Origin: Sphingobacterium tabacisoli
GTDB taxonomy: Bacteria > Bacteroidota > Bacteroidia > Sphingobacteriales > Sphingobacteriaceae
Assembly (NCBI RefSeq): GCF_017908035.1
Contig: NZ_JAEQMU010000001.1
Span: forward strand, 992,001-1,056,000
Reading direction: 5' to 3'
DNA: 64,000 nt
Shown here: piece after piece, positions 46,847 through 55,610 of the stretch
Layout of the letters: every line of letters begins with the position of its first letter
Position numbering within the stretch: the stretch's first letter is position 1
Program-made: the position numbers and the translations under genes
Notes under the pieces: model-generated
What the model was told of the DNA's origin: nothing
The model's input: only the letters and a program-made list of their open reading frames with translations
Database searches by the model: none

Positions 46847-47626
46847 TTAGGGATTTTTAGTATCCACCACCGCACTGATTGTCTTCTGCATCTGCGCCAT
46901 CATTGCTGTGAGAGACTCCATAGTCGGCTCACTACTTGGCTCCGGAAATTCCGTAGAGATATAAGCCTTCGCTTTCCACACCTCCAGAATTTCATCAGCG
47001 GCAACCCAATACGGCTCATATACCTTATTATCCGACAGTAATTTCAATCCTTTATCATCTTTATATTTAAATGCGATACGTTTATATACGATACCATCAT
47101 TTTGCGAGAGCACTATATATGTCTGCCCTGGCTTCACGTCATGCCAATTTTCAACATACTCTGCAACCACGATAGAGCCCGACGGAAGTGGTAGCATCGA
47201 ATCTCCCTTTATTTCAAAAGCCCTATAGGTGCCCTGTTTGAAAATCGGCAGAGAGAATCTTGGCAGCTCCCGTACAAATTCCGGATCGCCATAACCGTTC
47301 AGATAACCTGCACTCGCTTTGGTCGGCACCAATTCTATATTCTCTCTATCGTCGCCATCCACTGTAACGCTTAGCACCCGTAGATTAGAGGCGTTGCTTT
47401 TCGGAACGGGCTTCCATTTCTCATCTATCTGGTCATTGACCAATTCATCCATCGATAGCTCATAGTGTTCTGCTATTTTTTTTAGCAGCTCATACTTTGG
47501 CTCTGCGCGATCCTCCTCATAGGCCCCTACCGAAGCACGCTTAATCTCCATAACATCAGCAAATTGCTGCTGTGTCAGTTTGCTCTTTTTTCTTAAGAAC
47601 TTGAGGTTTGATGAAATGTTTGACAT
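46847..47626 (-). CDS. XRE-family repressor with S24/LexA-like C-terminal domain
   Basis: A 259-residue regulator. The N-terminal HTH_3 domain (SNLKFLRKKSKLTQQQFADV, RASVGAYEEDRAEPKYELLK) is followed by a peptidase-S24-like domain (FEIKGDSMLPLPSGSIVVAE: the Ser of GDSM is the usual nucleophile; IVYKRIAFKY contains a Lys candidate). This is the build of phage CI and ImmR-like repressors that can self-cleave. I place the start at ATG 47626 (MSNISSNLKF) because the longer frame to 47713 adds only a low-complexity AT-encoded tail. It is divergent from a GIY-YIG-like gene and has TTAGT repeats over its promoter. Confidence 0.88.
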   Translation of the reverse strand: MSNISSNLKFLRKKSKLTQQQFADVMEIKRASVGAYEEDRAEPKYELLKKIAEHYELSMDELVNDQIDEKWKPVPKSNASNLRVLSVTVDGDDRENIELVPTKASAGYLNGYGDPEFVRELPRFSLPIFKQGTYRAFEIKGDSMLPLPSGSIVVAEYVENWHDVKPGQTYIVLSQNDGIVYKRIAFKYKDDKGLKLLSDNKVYEPYWVAADEILEVWKAKAYISTEFPEPSSEPTMESLTAMMAQMQKTISAVVDTKNP

Positions 47627-47654
47627 AAAGTATTTTAAAATATATTTTCTGAAA

Positions 47655-47723
47655 ACTAAATTTATTAGTAATATTGTGCCAATAAAATTAGTAAAAAATA
47701 TAATCACCACCAAATAATTTAGT
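47655..47723. promoter_or_regulatory. Operator candidate with ACTAA/TTAGT repeats in the divergent spacer
   Basis: ACTAA (47655-47659) and TTAGT (47665-47669) form an inverted repeat around TAAATTTA, a near-consensus -7 box readable on both strands. Two further TTAGT copies occur at 47688-47692 and 47719-47723. Position between a CI-like repressor and a divergent gene suggests repressor binding. Confidence 0.45.
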
Positions 47724-47730
47724 ATATCAC

Positions 47731-48072
47731 ATGAAAAAACACCTTATTTACATCGCGACAGATCCAAATAGAGCCTATGTAGAGGCAGGTTATACACAGG
47801 ATTTAATTACACAATCCGCCAACCTACAGTTTCATTCCAGCCGCAACGTGGGCAAGCTCCCTAAGTTTAACCGTATTGTACATGTAGAAGAATTTGCTTC
47901 TTTTGACAGTGCACAGAAGCGCCTAATGGAACTCACCCATTTCACACGTATGCAAAAAGAACGCCTGATCCGAAAACACAATCCAAACTGGCTCAACCTC
48001 ACCTCTTCTTCCACAGCGATGAGTAGTCACCCAGCGCTGCGAGTTTCGCATGCTCTGATGGCGGCTTATTAG
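47731..48072 (+). CDS. GIY-YIG-like protein with degenerate active site
   Basis: A 113-residue protein resembling short GIY-YIG nucleases of Bacteroidota: LIYIATDPNRAYVEAGYTQD replaces the GIY...YIG core, RIVHVEEFASFDSAQKRLME matches the central part, and RKHNPNWLNL matches the NPxWxDL end. The Gly of GIY, the catalytic Arg (region GYTQDLITQ) and the metal-binding Glu (expected before NPNW) are not obvious. It may have lost cleavage or have another role. Divergent from the S24 repressor. Confidence 0.75.
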   Translation: MKKHLIYIATDPNRAYVEAGYTQDLITQSANLQFHSSRNVGKLPKFNRIVHVEEFASFDSAQKRLMELTHFTRMQKERLIRKHNPNWLNLTSSSTAMSSHPALRVSHALMAAY

Positions 48073-48118
48073 GCGAACAGCTTTCAGTGATATACTACCC
48101 AAACATGATTATACAAAA

Positions 48119-48143
48119 ATGTCCTTAATGAGATTAAGGACAT
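48119..48143. terminator. 11-bp perfect hairpin after the GIY-YIG-like gene
   Basis: ATGTCCTTAAT (48119-48129) pairs with 48133-48143 around a 3-base loop. There is no T run on the plus strand, so it is either a weak terminator or an RNA-stabilising hairpin. Confidence 0.5.
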
Positions 48144-48164
48144 ACAACAACAGCTACAAAAAAA

Positions 48165-48196
48165 GGCGTTGTTTAAACCTAAGTCTAAACAACGCC
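48165..48196 (-). terminator. Terminator of the PBP1A-protease operon
   Basis: GGCGTTGTTTA (48165-48175) pairs with 48186-48196; seven T follow on the minus strand. It lies 44 bases after the stop of the 1044-aa gene. Confidence 0.85.
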
Positions 48197-48240
48197 CCCT
48201 TAACAACCTCAACATATATCGCATATGTTACAGCTATAGA

Positions 48241-51200
48241 CTACCATCCTGGCAGAAAGTTTAATCCGAATGTCCCAAATTTTGTTCTCGACTTGATCAA
48301 TGGCACTGCATAATACGGCTCCAATATCATTGCGCCGAATAGATTGATACGCAAAGAGACTCCCGTACTGAAAATAGGTACACGATAGTTTGTATCATAC
48401 CCATTAACCGGATTACCTTTATCATCCTCCACAGGCTTACCATCACTGTCTATTTGCTGGACAATAGGTTTTTTATCTACACTACTTACAATTGTATTTC
48501 CACGGCTCCATGCTAAACCCGCATCAAAAAAGAAGTTAAGATCCGAAAAAAGCAGTCCTGACTTAAACATAGCAAGCTTCTCCGGACCTGTAAACGGCAG
48601 TCGCACCTCAAAATTACCTACCAAAGTCCTTGATCCCATTAAATCATTGAATGATACTCCACCTACCTTATCGGGATTCAGGTCATCAAAGCCCCGGACA
48701 AAAAACGGATACCCGATATAGTTACCTCTCAACCTATCTTCATCCTTTCCGGAACGAAAATACCCATAGGCCCTAGCTGCGAAAGTCACTGGTGCCGTAC
48801 GCACATATTTCCTTAAATCAAAGTAATAATTCGTATACTCTAAATCACCGAACACCTGCCCGGCCCCAACTCTATATTTATGTCCCTGCAATGGAGCAGC
48901 CATTCCGAACACAGATTTATCCCCGACAAAAGCGGCGCTCAACTGCTCCGTAATCAGCGGACGTAAATCCCCAAACCCCAATTCTGCAGAAGCCTCTTCA
49001 TTCGAAATCTTCTGCCTATCGCCATATCTATTCTCTAAACTGCGTCTCCACTTATCAACTCTATAACCATATCGGGCCAATGCGGCTCCTACTTCAAAAC
49101 GATTATACCTATTAAACGGATACGCTACAAAGCCATCCAATTGCGATTCAAACTGTCGGATATAATAATCATTCGCTGAGCGTTCCTTCCCGTTCCCAAA
49201 ATCTTCCATGCGATATTGGCGGAACCCCATTAAGTAAGGAATATGGGATACAGAACCTCCCCAGTTAAACCGACCACGCTGATTGATATAAGTAACCTGT
49301 CCACCGATATCCTGTATCTGTCCATTTACATTCAAAGTAGCCTGAATCTGATTATAACCTAATATATCAGAGAAGATACCAAAGACACCTCCTGCCAGGC
49401 CTGCCCCATACCGTGAACCTACCGAAATCCCAGCACCTGAATTAGCCAGATAATCCAGCTTAAATTTTGGCGTGTAAGCGATATTATTAATCTGTTCGTC
49501 ACCGATACGGCCAAACACATTAAAGTTGCGCAGGTTCGTATTGACGACATTCACCCCTCTGCTCACCAGTGGTGGCAACATAGCTGCTGTAAAATCACTT
49601 GTTGTACCATCGACCACTACAGGTTCGAATTCGGTACTCTTTGCTTTATACACATTATACTTACCCTTTCTAAAGTAAGAATATACAATCTCATCATTAT
49701 TCGAGATACTCATAGCCGGCGAGTATTCAGTGATCCCCGATATCCCCGTAAAATAATCCGTCAGCCGCTCGACCGTCCCCGAAGCAATCAGATAACGGTA
49801 CATATTGCGGTATCCGTCGCCATTGGACAAAAAGTAGATCTCCTGTCCATTCGACGAAAAGTGTGGATTCAGGTTGTTCGCTCCGGGGAACACATTTATA
49901 TTTTTGATCTCTCCCGTAGCCACAGTCAAAACCGCTAGGCTCATTGGGATATCTACCTCCTTGCTATTTCCCTGCAGGGTCAGGCGATCCGTACTGAACA
50001 CAATATACTTACCGTCCCTAGAGTAACTTGGCTGAAAATCCGAATACACATCATTCGTTAATTGCGTCACCTTCTTTGTGCTCAGATTATAGGTATACAG
50101 GTCCGAATGCCCATTGCTCAATCCCGAAAATGCTAAGGTCTCTCCATCGGGCGACCAAGTTATATTCGCAAACTCTACAATCTCTCCCATCGCCTGCACC
50201 GAGAGCACCTTTCCTGTCTCCACATCCACCGTCATCAGCTTGCTCTTACCTGAACTGAACACCGAGAAGGCGAACTTCTTACTATCCGGAGAAAATGAGC
50301 CCGCTGACTCTAAAAAACTAAACTCATCGATATCCTTACTCGTCAGCTTACTTCCCAGCTTTCGGATCATAGTTCCCGTACTCGCATCTGCCAGATAGAG
50401 ATCTATACTGAACATATCCTTTTCCGACATATAAGCCACATACTTACCATTTGGCGATATCGTCGGCGATATGTTCATATTCCCTGCGTTCGACCGGTTC
50501 AGTAGCTGTACACCGATCGGCCTTGAGGTCGTATCCTTATCCAGCTTTCGGTACATATTCTCCATACTGTTCTTCCATAGCGTAGACACCGTCTGTGCGT
50601 CATAGCCAAAGACCCGGCGCATGGCATAATCGTACCCATACTTTGCTGTCTCGACAAAGAGCGGCATGATCACCGTATCTCCATAGGTTGCCCCGATATA
50701 GGACCAGAATGCCTGCCCATAGCGATAGGGAAAATAATTGTACGACTGCTCCGTCATCTGTTTGAGCGACGGTATATCATTATTCACATAAGCATCACGC
50801 ATCCACATCGACGTAAAAGCATCTTTCTTTCCGATGGAAAAATACTCCGCCATCCCCTCTACCATCCATAACGGTATATTCCCTATACTCTCCAGACGGG
50901 TAGAATCTGTCCTTTCCATTAAAACCCTGTACTGAAAAGCGTGCACCAACTCGTGCCCGAGCACATGCCGCGTCTGCTGGTTGATCTGCATCACTGGCAT
51001 TACCACCCGCTGCTTGAACCCCTCAGTGACCCCGCCCGTCCCCACACCTATCTCTCCAGAGATAGCCGTTGTTTGTTGAAATTCGGGATGGTTATTATAG
51101 ACGATAATTGGGTTTTTACGCGAAAAGGTGTCCTGAAACACCTGCTGATGCAGTTCGTACCACACCTCCGATTCTTTTGCCAACCAGCGAATCAAGCTGT

Positions 51201-51375
51201 CATTTTTTGAGTAATAATAGAGATTAAAGTGTGGCGTATCGTAGACCTTAAAATTCAGCTTCTTATAGCGCATCTTATTCTGTCCAAAATACTGCGCCTG
51301 GACAGACATACCAAACAAGAGCAACATACAGCATGTCAACGCTAATTTGGCGAGGTACCGCATAATTCCATTCAT
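48241..51375 (-). CDS. Gluzincin metalloprotease-TolB propeller-Omp85-like barrel fusion
   Basis: A 1044-residue exported protein. Signal peptide covers residues 5-27 (LAKLALTCCMLLLFGMSVQA). Residues about 40-270 form a peptidase-MA-like domain with zinc motif HELVH (H141, E142, H145) and third ligand candidate E173 in MVEGMAEYFS. Residues about 290-600 carry WD40/TolB-type repeats (SPNGKYVAYMSEK, SPDGETLAFSG, SRDGKYIVFSTD, SSNGQEIYFLS). The remainder resembles the surface-antigen D15 barrel (GYPFFVRGFDDL, VGNFEVRLPFTGPE) and ends in aromatic residues. It should be an outer-membrane protein with a periplasmic protease arm. Function unknown. It follows PBP1A by 39 bases. Confidence 0.82.
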   Translation of the reverse strand: MNGIMRYLAKLALTCCMLLLFGMSVQAQYFGQNKMRYKKLNFKVYDTPHFNLYYYSKNDSLIRWLAKESEVWYELHQQVFQDTFSRKNPIIVYNNHPEFQQTTAISGEIGVGTGGVTEGFKQRVVMPVMQINQQTRHVLGHELVHAFQYRVLMERTDSTRLESIGNIPLWMVEGMAEYFSIGKKDAFTSMWMRDAYVNNDIPSLKQMTEQSYNYFPYRYGQAFWSYIGATYGDTVIMPLFVETAKYGYDYAMRRVFGYDAQTVSTLWKNSMENMYRKLDKDTTSRPIGVQLLNRSNAGNMNISPTISPNGKYVAYMSEKDMFSIDLYLADASTGTMIRKLGSKLTSKDIDEFSFLESAGSFSPDSKKFAFSVFSSGKSKLMTVDVETGKVLSVQAMGEIVEFANITWSPDGETLAFSGLSNGHSDLYTYNLSTKKVTQLTNDVYSDFQPSYSRDGKYIVFSTDRLTLQGNSKEVDIPMSLAVLTVATGEIKNINVFPGANNLNPHFSSNGQEIYFLSNGDGYRNMYRYLIASGTVERLTDYFTGISGITEYSPAMSISNNDEIVYSYFRKGKYNVYKAKSTEFEPVVVDGTTSDFTAAMLPPLVSRGVNVVNTNLRNFNVFGRIGDEQINNIAYTPKFKLDYLANSGAGISVGSRYGAGLAGGVFGIFSDILGYNQIQATLNVNGQIQDIGGQVTYINQRGRFNWGGSVSHIPYLMGFRQYRMEDFGNGKERSANDYYIRQFESQLDGFVAYPFNRYNRFEVGAALARYGYRVDKWRRSLENRYGDRQKISNEEASAELGFGDLRPLITEQLSAAFVGDKSVFGMAAPLQGHKYRVGAGQVFGDLEYTNYYFDLRKYVRTAPVTFAARAYGYFRSGKDEDRLRGNYIGYPFFVRGFDDLNPDKVGGVSFNDLMGSRTLVGNFEVRLPFTGPEKLAMFKSGLLFSDLNFFFDAGLAWSRGNTIVSSVDKKPIVQQIDSDGKPVEDDKGNPVNGYDTNYRVPIFSTGVSLRINLFGAMILEPYYAVPLIKSRTKFGTFGLNFLPGW

Positions 51376-51414
51376 AATTGCATGTAATTTATAATCGAAT
51401 AAATCTATAACTAA

Positions 51415-53781
51415 TTAAGGTAAATTATTACTTCTATTTTCCTGCGTATTGCTTCGTTGCGTTCCCGCTTCCCCCTGCACCGGACGTACCTCTTCAAGCT
51501 CTGGCAACACCATTTCTTCACCTCCTTCTTCGCCTACATTATCTAGACTATCTGTCGGTTGCTCGACACGTATACGTGGGCTAGGACAACGGTAATCTTT
51601 CTTCACCTCTACAGTAGATTCCGGAAACTTGCCAAATGTTACCCCCAATTCCGGATGCTTGTACAATTCTTCCATAAATAAGGCATAGATAGGCAGTGCC
51701 GTCTTCGATCCTTCCCCTGTACCCGAGTTTTTAAAATGTATACTCTGCTCATCGCAGCCTACCCATACACCCGCTACCAGATCCTTGGTCACCCCCATAT
51801 ACCAGCCATCGACATAATCTGAAGACGTTCCTGTCTTTCCACCTATTTCATTTCCGTCTTTAAACAGATCCCATTCCCATAGTGCCTGTGACGTACCGCT
51901 CGGCTCTTCGACCGTCCCTCTTAGCATATACGTCATCAACCAGGCATTTTCCGGATTGATTACCTGTTTCTGTTCCGATTTGAATGTAGCAAGCGTGCTC
52001 CCATCCATCCCCACAATCTTAGACACTAGAACCGGATCTGTCTTTTTACCGGCATTCATAAATGTAGCATACGCTTTTACCATTTCGTAGACAGACACAT
52101 CATTCGATCCAAGCCCGACCGAAGGCACCGACTCCAGCTTACTATCGATACCACATAGATGAGCGACATCCACCACCTTATCCCAGCCTACAGCCTCGGT
52201 CACCTGTGCTGTAATCGTATTCAAAGATCTCGCCATCGCCCAACGTAGCGACATCTCCCGATACGACACACTCCAGTCCGCATTCTTTGGTTCCCACACT
52301 TCGTGTTCTCCCTTTTTATTGGTAAATTCAATCTTCACCGGTTTATCCGTAAACTTATCACATGGTGACATACCCGACTCCAGGGCTGCCATATAGGCAA
52401 AAGGCTTGAAGGTAGATCCTGCCTGACGTTTGGCCTGGTTGACATGGTCAAACTTATAGTATTCGTGATTTATTCCGCCTACCCACACTTTGATTTCACC
52501 GTTATACGGATTCATTGCCATCATCCCCGTATTCAACATCATCAGGTAGTGCTTCAGCGAGTCCATCGTCGAATAGTTCACCTTCTCCATTCCCTGCCAG
52601 GTAAACACCTCCATTTCCTTCTTTTTGCGCAAGTCGACAAATACACTATCCTCATTATTGTGATACCTATGCATCAGAACCGAATATATAGGTAACTTCC
52701 GGGCATGGTTTTCCAGAAATTCCGGAATAACCTTGCCTTCCTTATCCCGCCATGGCTCCTCACTGCCCCAGGTATTCTTTAGGCGCCTTTGCAATTCTTC
52801 CATACGGTCTATCACCACCTTCTCCGCAATCTTTTGCATCCGCGAATCGATAGTCGTATAGATCTTAAGTCCTGCTTTATAAATATCGATCTCATTGTCC
52901 TGGCTCCATTTTTCCAACCAGCGCTCTACTGCAGAGCGGATGTAAGAATCATTGCCATCGATATTGTCTTTATAATTTAGATCCAATCGCAGCGAGTCCT
53001 TAGAAAAGTCTGCTACCTGTGCCTGCGTGAGGTAACCCGATTTCTCCATCTGTGCGAGCACCACATTACGGCGTTGCATAGCATTCTTTGGATTACGGAT
53101 TGGATTATAGATGGTCGTACCCTTCAGCATACCGACCAGCAATGCGCTTTCATTCACATTCAAGGTACTCGGCTGTTTGTTAAAATAACGTATCGATGCC
53201 GACTTGATGCCATAAGCATTGTTGCTGAACGAGACCGTATTCAGGTACATCGTAATGATTTCATCTTTGCTATAGCGGGTCTCCAGCTTGTAGGCTGTCA
53301 TCCACTCCTTATATTTGGTGATCAGTATACTTATCCCCGGAACCTTGCTCAGATAGCCCTGTGCATTGGTATACCTTGTTTTAAAAAGATTTTTTGCCAG
53401 TTGCTGTGTGATGGTACTTGCTCCCCGCGGATCGCCCTTCAGTGTCGAGACCGCTCCCGAGACCAAGCCCATAAAGTCCACCCCATTATGTTTATAAAAT
53501 CGTACATCCTCTGTCGCGATCAGCGCATCCAGCACATGCTTAGAGATACTATCAAAAGGGACAGGGTCTCTATCCTCTTCAAAGTACCGCCCGATCAGCA
53601 CCGAATCTGCCGTATACACTTCCGAAGCCACATTCAGTGTAGGCATTACAATATCATTCTTTGTTGGCGAATAACCGAATAGACCTAAGAAATTAAGTTG
53701 CACTGCACAAGTAAACAATATGATACTATAAACTACAATTAGTACATATCGTAATATTCTATTTTTAACACGTCTAAACAT
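51415..53781 (-). CDS. mrcA: Class A penicillin-binding protein (PBP1A)
   Basis: Bifunctional peptidoglycan synthase of 788 residues. One N-terminal helix (about 9-30), GT51 glycosyltransferase with EDVRFYKHNGVDF and GASTITQQLAKNLFKTR, then a transpeptidase with the Ser motif GSTFKPFAYMA, SLN in ARSLNTITAQ and KTGTSSDYVDGW. The C-terminal tail is Glu/Pro-rich and low in complexity. It is cotranscribed with the protease-barrel gene downstream. Divergent from rpoN over 227 bases in which I see no full promoter box. Confidence 0.95.
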   Translation of the reverse strand: MFRRVKNRILRYVLIVVYSIILFTCAVQLNFLGLFGYSPTKNDIVMPTLNVASEVYTADSVLIGRYFEEDRDPVPFDSISKHVLDALIATEDVRFYKHNGVDFMGLVSGAVSTLKGDPRGASTITQQLAKNLFKTRYTNAQGYLSKVPGISILITKYKEWMTAYKLETRYSKDEIITMYLNTVSFSNNAYGIKSASIRYFNKQPSTLNVNESALLVGMLKGTTIYNPIRNPKNAMQRRNVVLAQMEKSGYLTQAQVADFSKDSLRLDLNYKDNIDGNDSYIRSAVERWLEKWSQDNEIDIYKAGLKIYTTIDSRMQKIAEKVVIDRMEELQRRLKNTWGSEEPWRDKEGKVIPEFLENHARKLPIYSVLMHRYHNNEDSVFVDLRKKKEMEVFTWQGMEKVNYSTMDSLKHYLMMLNTGMMAMNPYNGEIKVWVGGINHEYYKFDHVNQAKRQAGSTFKPFAYMAALESGMSPCDKFTDKPVKIEFTNKKGEHEVWEPKNADWSVSYREMSLRWAMARSLNTITAQVTEAVGWDKVVDVAHLCGIDSKLESVPSVGLGSNDVSVYEMVKAYATFMNAGKKTDPVLVSKIVGMDGSTLATFKSEQKQVINPENAWLMTYMLRGTVEEPSGTSQALWEWDLFKDGNEIGGKTGTSSDYVDGWYMGVTKDLVAGVWVGCDEQSIHFKNSGTGEGSKTALPIYALFMEELYKHPELGVTFGKFPESTVEVKKDYRCPSPRIRVEQPTDSLDNVGEEGGEEMVLPELEEVRPVQGEAGTQRSNTQENRSNNLP

Positions 53782-54008
53782 GCGGTAAATATGGATAAAA
53801 TGTTTTAAAATACCCTATTTTAGAAAACAAAAACAGCCATGCGAGAATAAAATTAACTAATTTTAACAAAGTCTAATAATAGGTTGAAACACGTTAATTT
53901 AGACTTCCCTCACAGCCCTAAAAGAACAGGTCGTTCTACTCGTAAATAAATAAACGGTATTTAATGTCGGTATAAATCATTATTTTTACCCGTGTAATTA
54001 ACTTAGAC

Positions 54009-55469
54009 ATGTTAAAACAGACATTACAGCAAAAACTATTACAAAAACTATCTCCACAACAGATTCAGTTTATCAAGCTTTTGCAGGTTCCTACCGCTTC
54101 TTTAGATACCCGTATCAAAGAAGAACTGGAAGAAAATCCAGCCCTGGAAGACGGCAGCTTGACCAATATGAGTGATCCTGTGGAAGAATATCCAGATAAA
54201 GACCCTGACGACTACGATAAGAATGAAGAATCTTTTGATGATGAATTCAGTGTAGAGGACTACATACAGGAAGATGATTATAAAGATTATGGGAGCAACT
54301 ACTCTGCCGACGATGAAGACGAGCAGCGGGAGATTCCTATCGCTATACAAGATTCTTTCTTTGAAAAACTACAGAGTCAGTTGGATCTGCTTGCGTTGAG
54401 CGATCGGCAGTACCTCATCGGCAATCAGCTCATAGGGAGCTTAGATGATGACGGTTACCTTCGTCGTCCTATACTATCGCTTATCGATGATCTGGCCTTT
54501 TCACAGAATGTAATGGCCGAAGAGCACGAGGTCGAAGAGATGCTTCATGTCATACAGGCTTTTGAACCTGCTGGTATCGGCGCCCGCGATCTACAAGAGT
54601 GCTTATTGATCCAACTCCGAAAGAAAGACCAGAATAACCCTGTGGTACGGCAAGCTATACGCGTCGTACAGAACTACCTGGACGAGTTTACCAAAAAACA
54701 TTACGACAAGATCGAGAAGCAACTGGATGTCAATTCCGAAGAGCTCAAAGAGATTGTCAACGAGATATTAAAGCTCAATCCCAAACCGGGGGATTCGGCA
54801 TCTGTCGCCGGCAAGCAGCTACAGATTATTCCCGATTTTCACATCAGCAACGATGATGGGGTACTCCATCTTACCCTTAATGGACGCAATGCTCCAGAGC
54901 TACGGGTATCACGCTCCTATCAGGATATGTTCGAGCATTACGAAAAGGCGGAGAAAAACGACAAGAAGATGAAAGAGGCCGTACAGTTTGTCAAGCAGAA
55001 ACTTGATTCGGCCAAATGGTTTATCGACGCCATCAAACAGCGGCAGCAAACACTGCTCAAGACCATGAATGCCATTATGGAGTTTCAGTATGACTATTTC
55101 CTTACAGGGGATGACCGTATGCTCAAACCCATGATCCTAAAAGATATCGCCGAAGAGATAGATATGGATATCTCCACAGTCTCACGCGTCGCCAATTCCA
55201 AATACGTACAGACTGAGTTCGGTACATTCCTGTTGAAATCATTTTTCTCCGAAGCGATACAGACCGACTCCGGCGAAGAAGTTTCCAACAAAGAGGTCAA
55301 AAAGATATTAGAGGAGTGTATCTCCAACGAGGACAAGCGCAAACCACTGGCAGACGAAAAGCTGACCGAGATACTTAAAGAAAAAGGCTACACTATTGCT
55401 CGACGTACCGTAGCCAAATACCGTGAGGCACTGAACATTCCAGTCGCACGTCTACGTAAAGAACTTTAA
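54009..55469 (+). CDS. rpoN: RNA polymerase sigma-54 factor
   Basis: A 486-residue alternative sigma factor requiring an AAA+ activator. The N-terminal glutamine-rich region I (QTLQQKLLQKLSPQQIQFIK) is followed by a strongly acidic region II (residues about 60-110), the core-binding domain, and the C-terminal DNA-binding domain with the RpoN box ARRTVAKYREA. Length is normal. No activator gene is in the window. Near-consensus -7 box TATTTTTA upstream. Confidence 0.97.
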   Translation: MLKQTLQQKLLQKLSPQQIQFIKLLQVPTASLDTRIKEELEENPALEDGSLTNMSDPVEEYPDKDPDDYDKNEESFDDEFSVEDYIQEDDYKDYGSNYSADDEDEQREIPIAIQDSFFEKLQSQLDLLALSDRQYLIGNQLIGSLDDDGYLRRPILSLIDDLAFSQNVMAEEHEVEEMLHVIQAFEPAGIGARDLQECLLIQLRKKDQNNPVVRQAIRVVQNYLDEFTKKHYDKIEKQLDVNSEELKEIVNEILKLNPKPGDSASVAGKQLQIIPDFHISNDDGVLHLTLNGRNAPELRVSRSYQDMFEHYEKAEKNDKKMKEAVQFVKQKLDSAKWFIDAIKQRQQTLLKTMNAIMEFQYDYFLTGDDRMLKPMILKDIAEEIDMDISTVSRVANSKYVQTEFGTFLLKSFFSEAIQTDSGEEVSNKEVKKILEECISNEDKRKPLADEKLTEILKEKGYTIARRTVAKYREALNIPVARLRKEL

Positions 55470-55485
55470 TTTAATCCTACCCTAC

Positions 55486-55528
55486 AGGCATAGATTTTCT
55501 TTCCTAAGAGGAATGAAAATCCATGCCT
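55486..55528. repeat. Long imperfect hairpin between rpoN and the UbiB-family gene
   Basis: AGGCATaGATTTTC (55486-55499) pairs with 55515-55528, and TTCCT/AGGAA pairs inside, closing on an AAG loop. About 18 of 20 positions pair. No T run follows on either side. It could be a Rho-independent terminator of weak type or an RNA processing site. Confidence 0.6.
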
Positions 55529-55610
55529 AATCAGTATCTTTAACACTGTCTTAACGCCCGAATTCCAAAAAATCACTATCTTGTAATAGCTTAACAACAG
55601 ATTATAGTGT

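Noticed and set aside
47627..47713. N-terminal extension of the XRE/S24 repressor
   Set aside because: The added residues are AT-encoded hydrophobics before a perfectly placed MSNISSNLKFLRKK start, and they cover the operator-like repeats.
53074..53682. A 202-residue plus-strand frame opposite PBP1A
   Set aside because: It lies entirely over the conserved glycosyltransferase domain and shows no family pattern.
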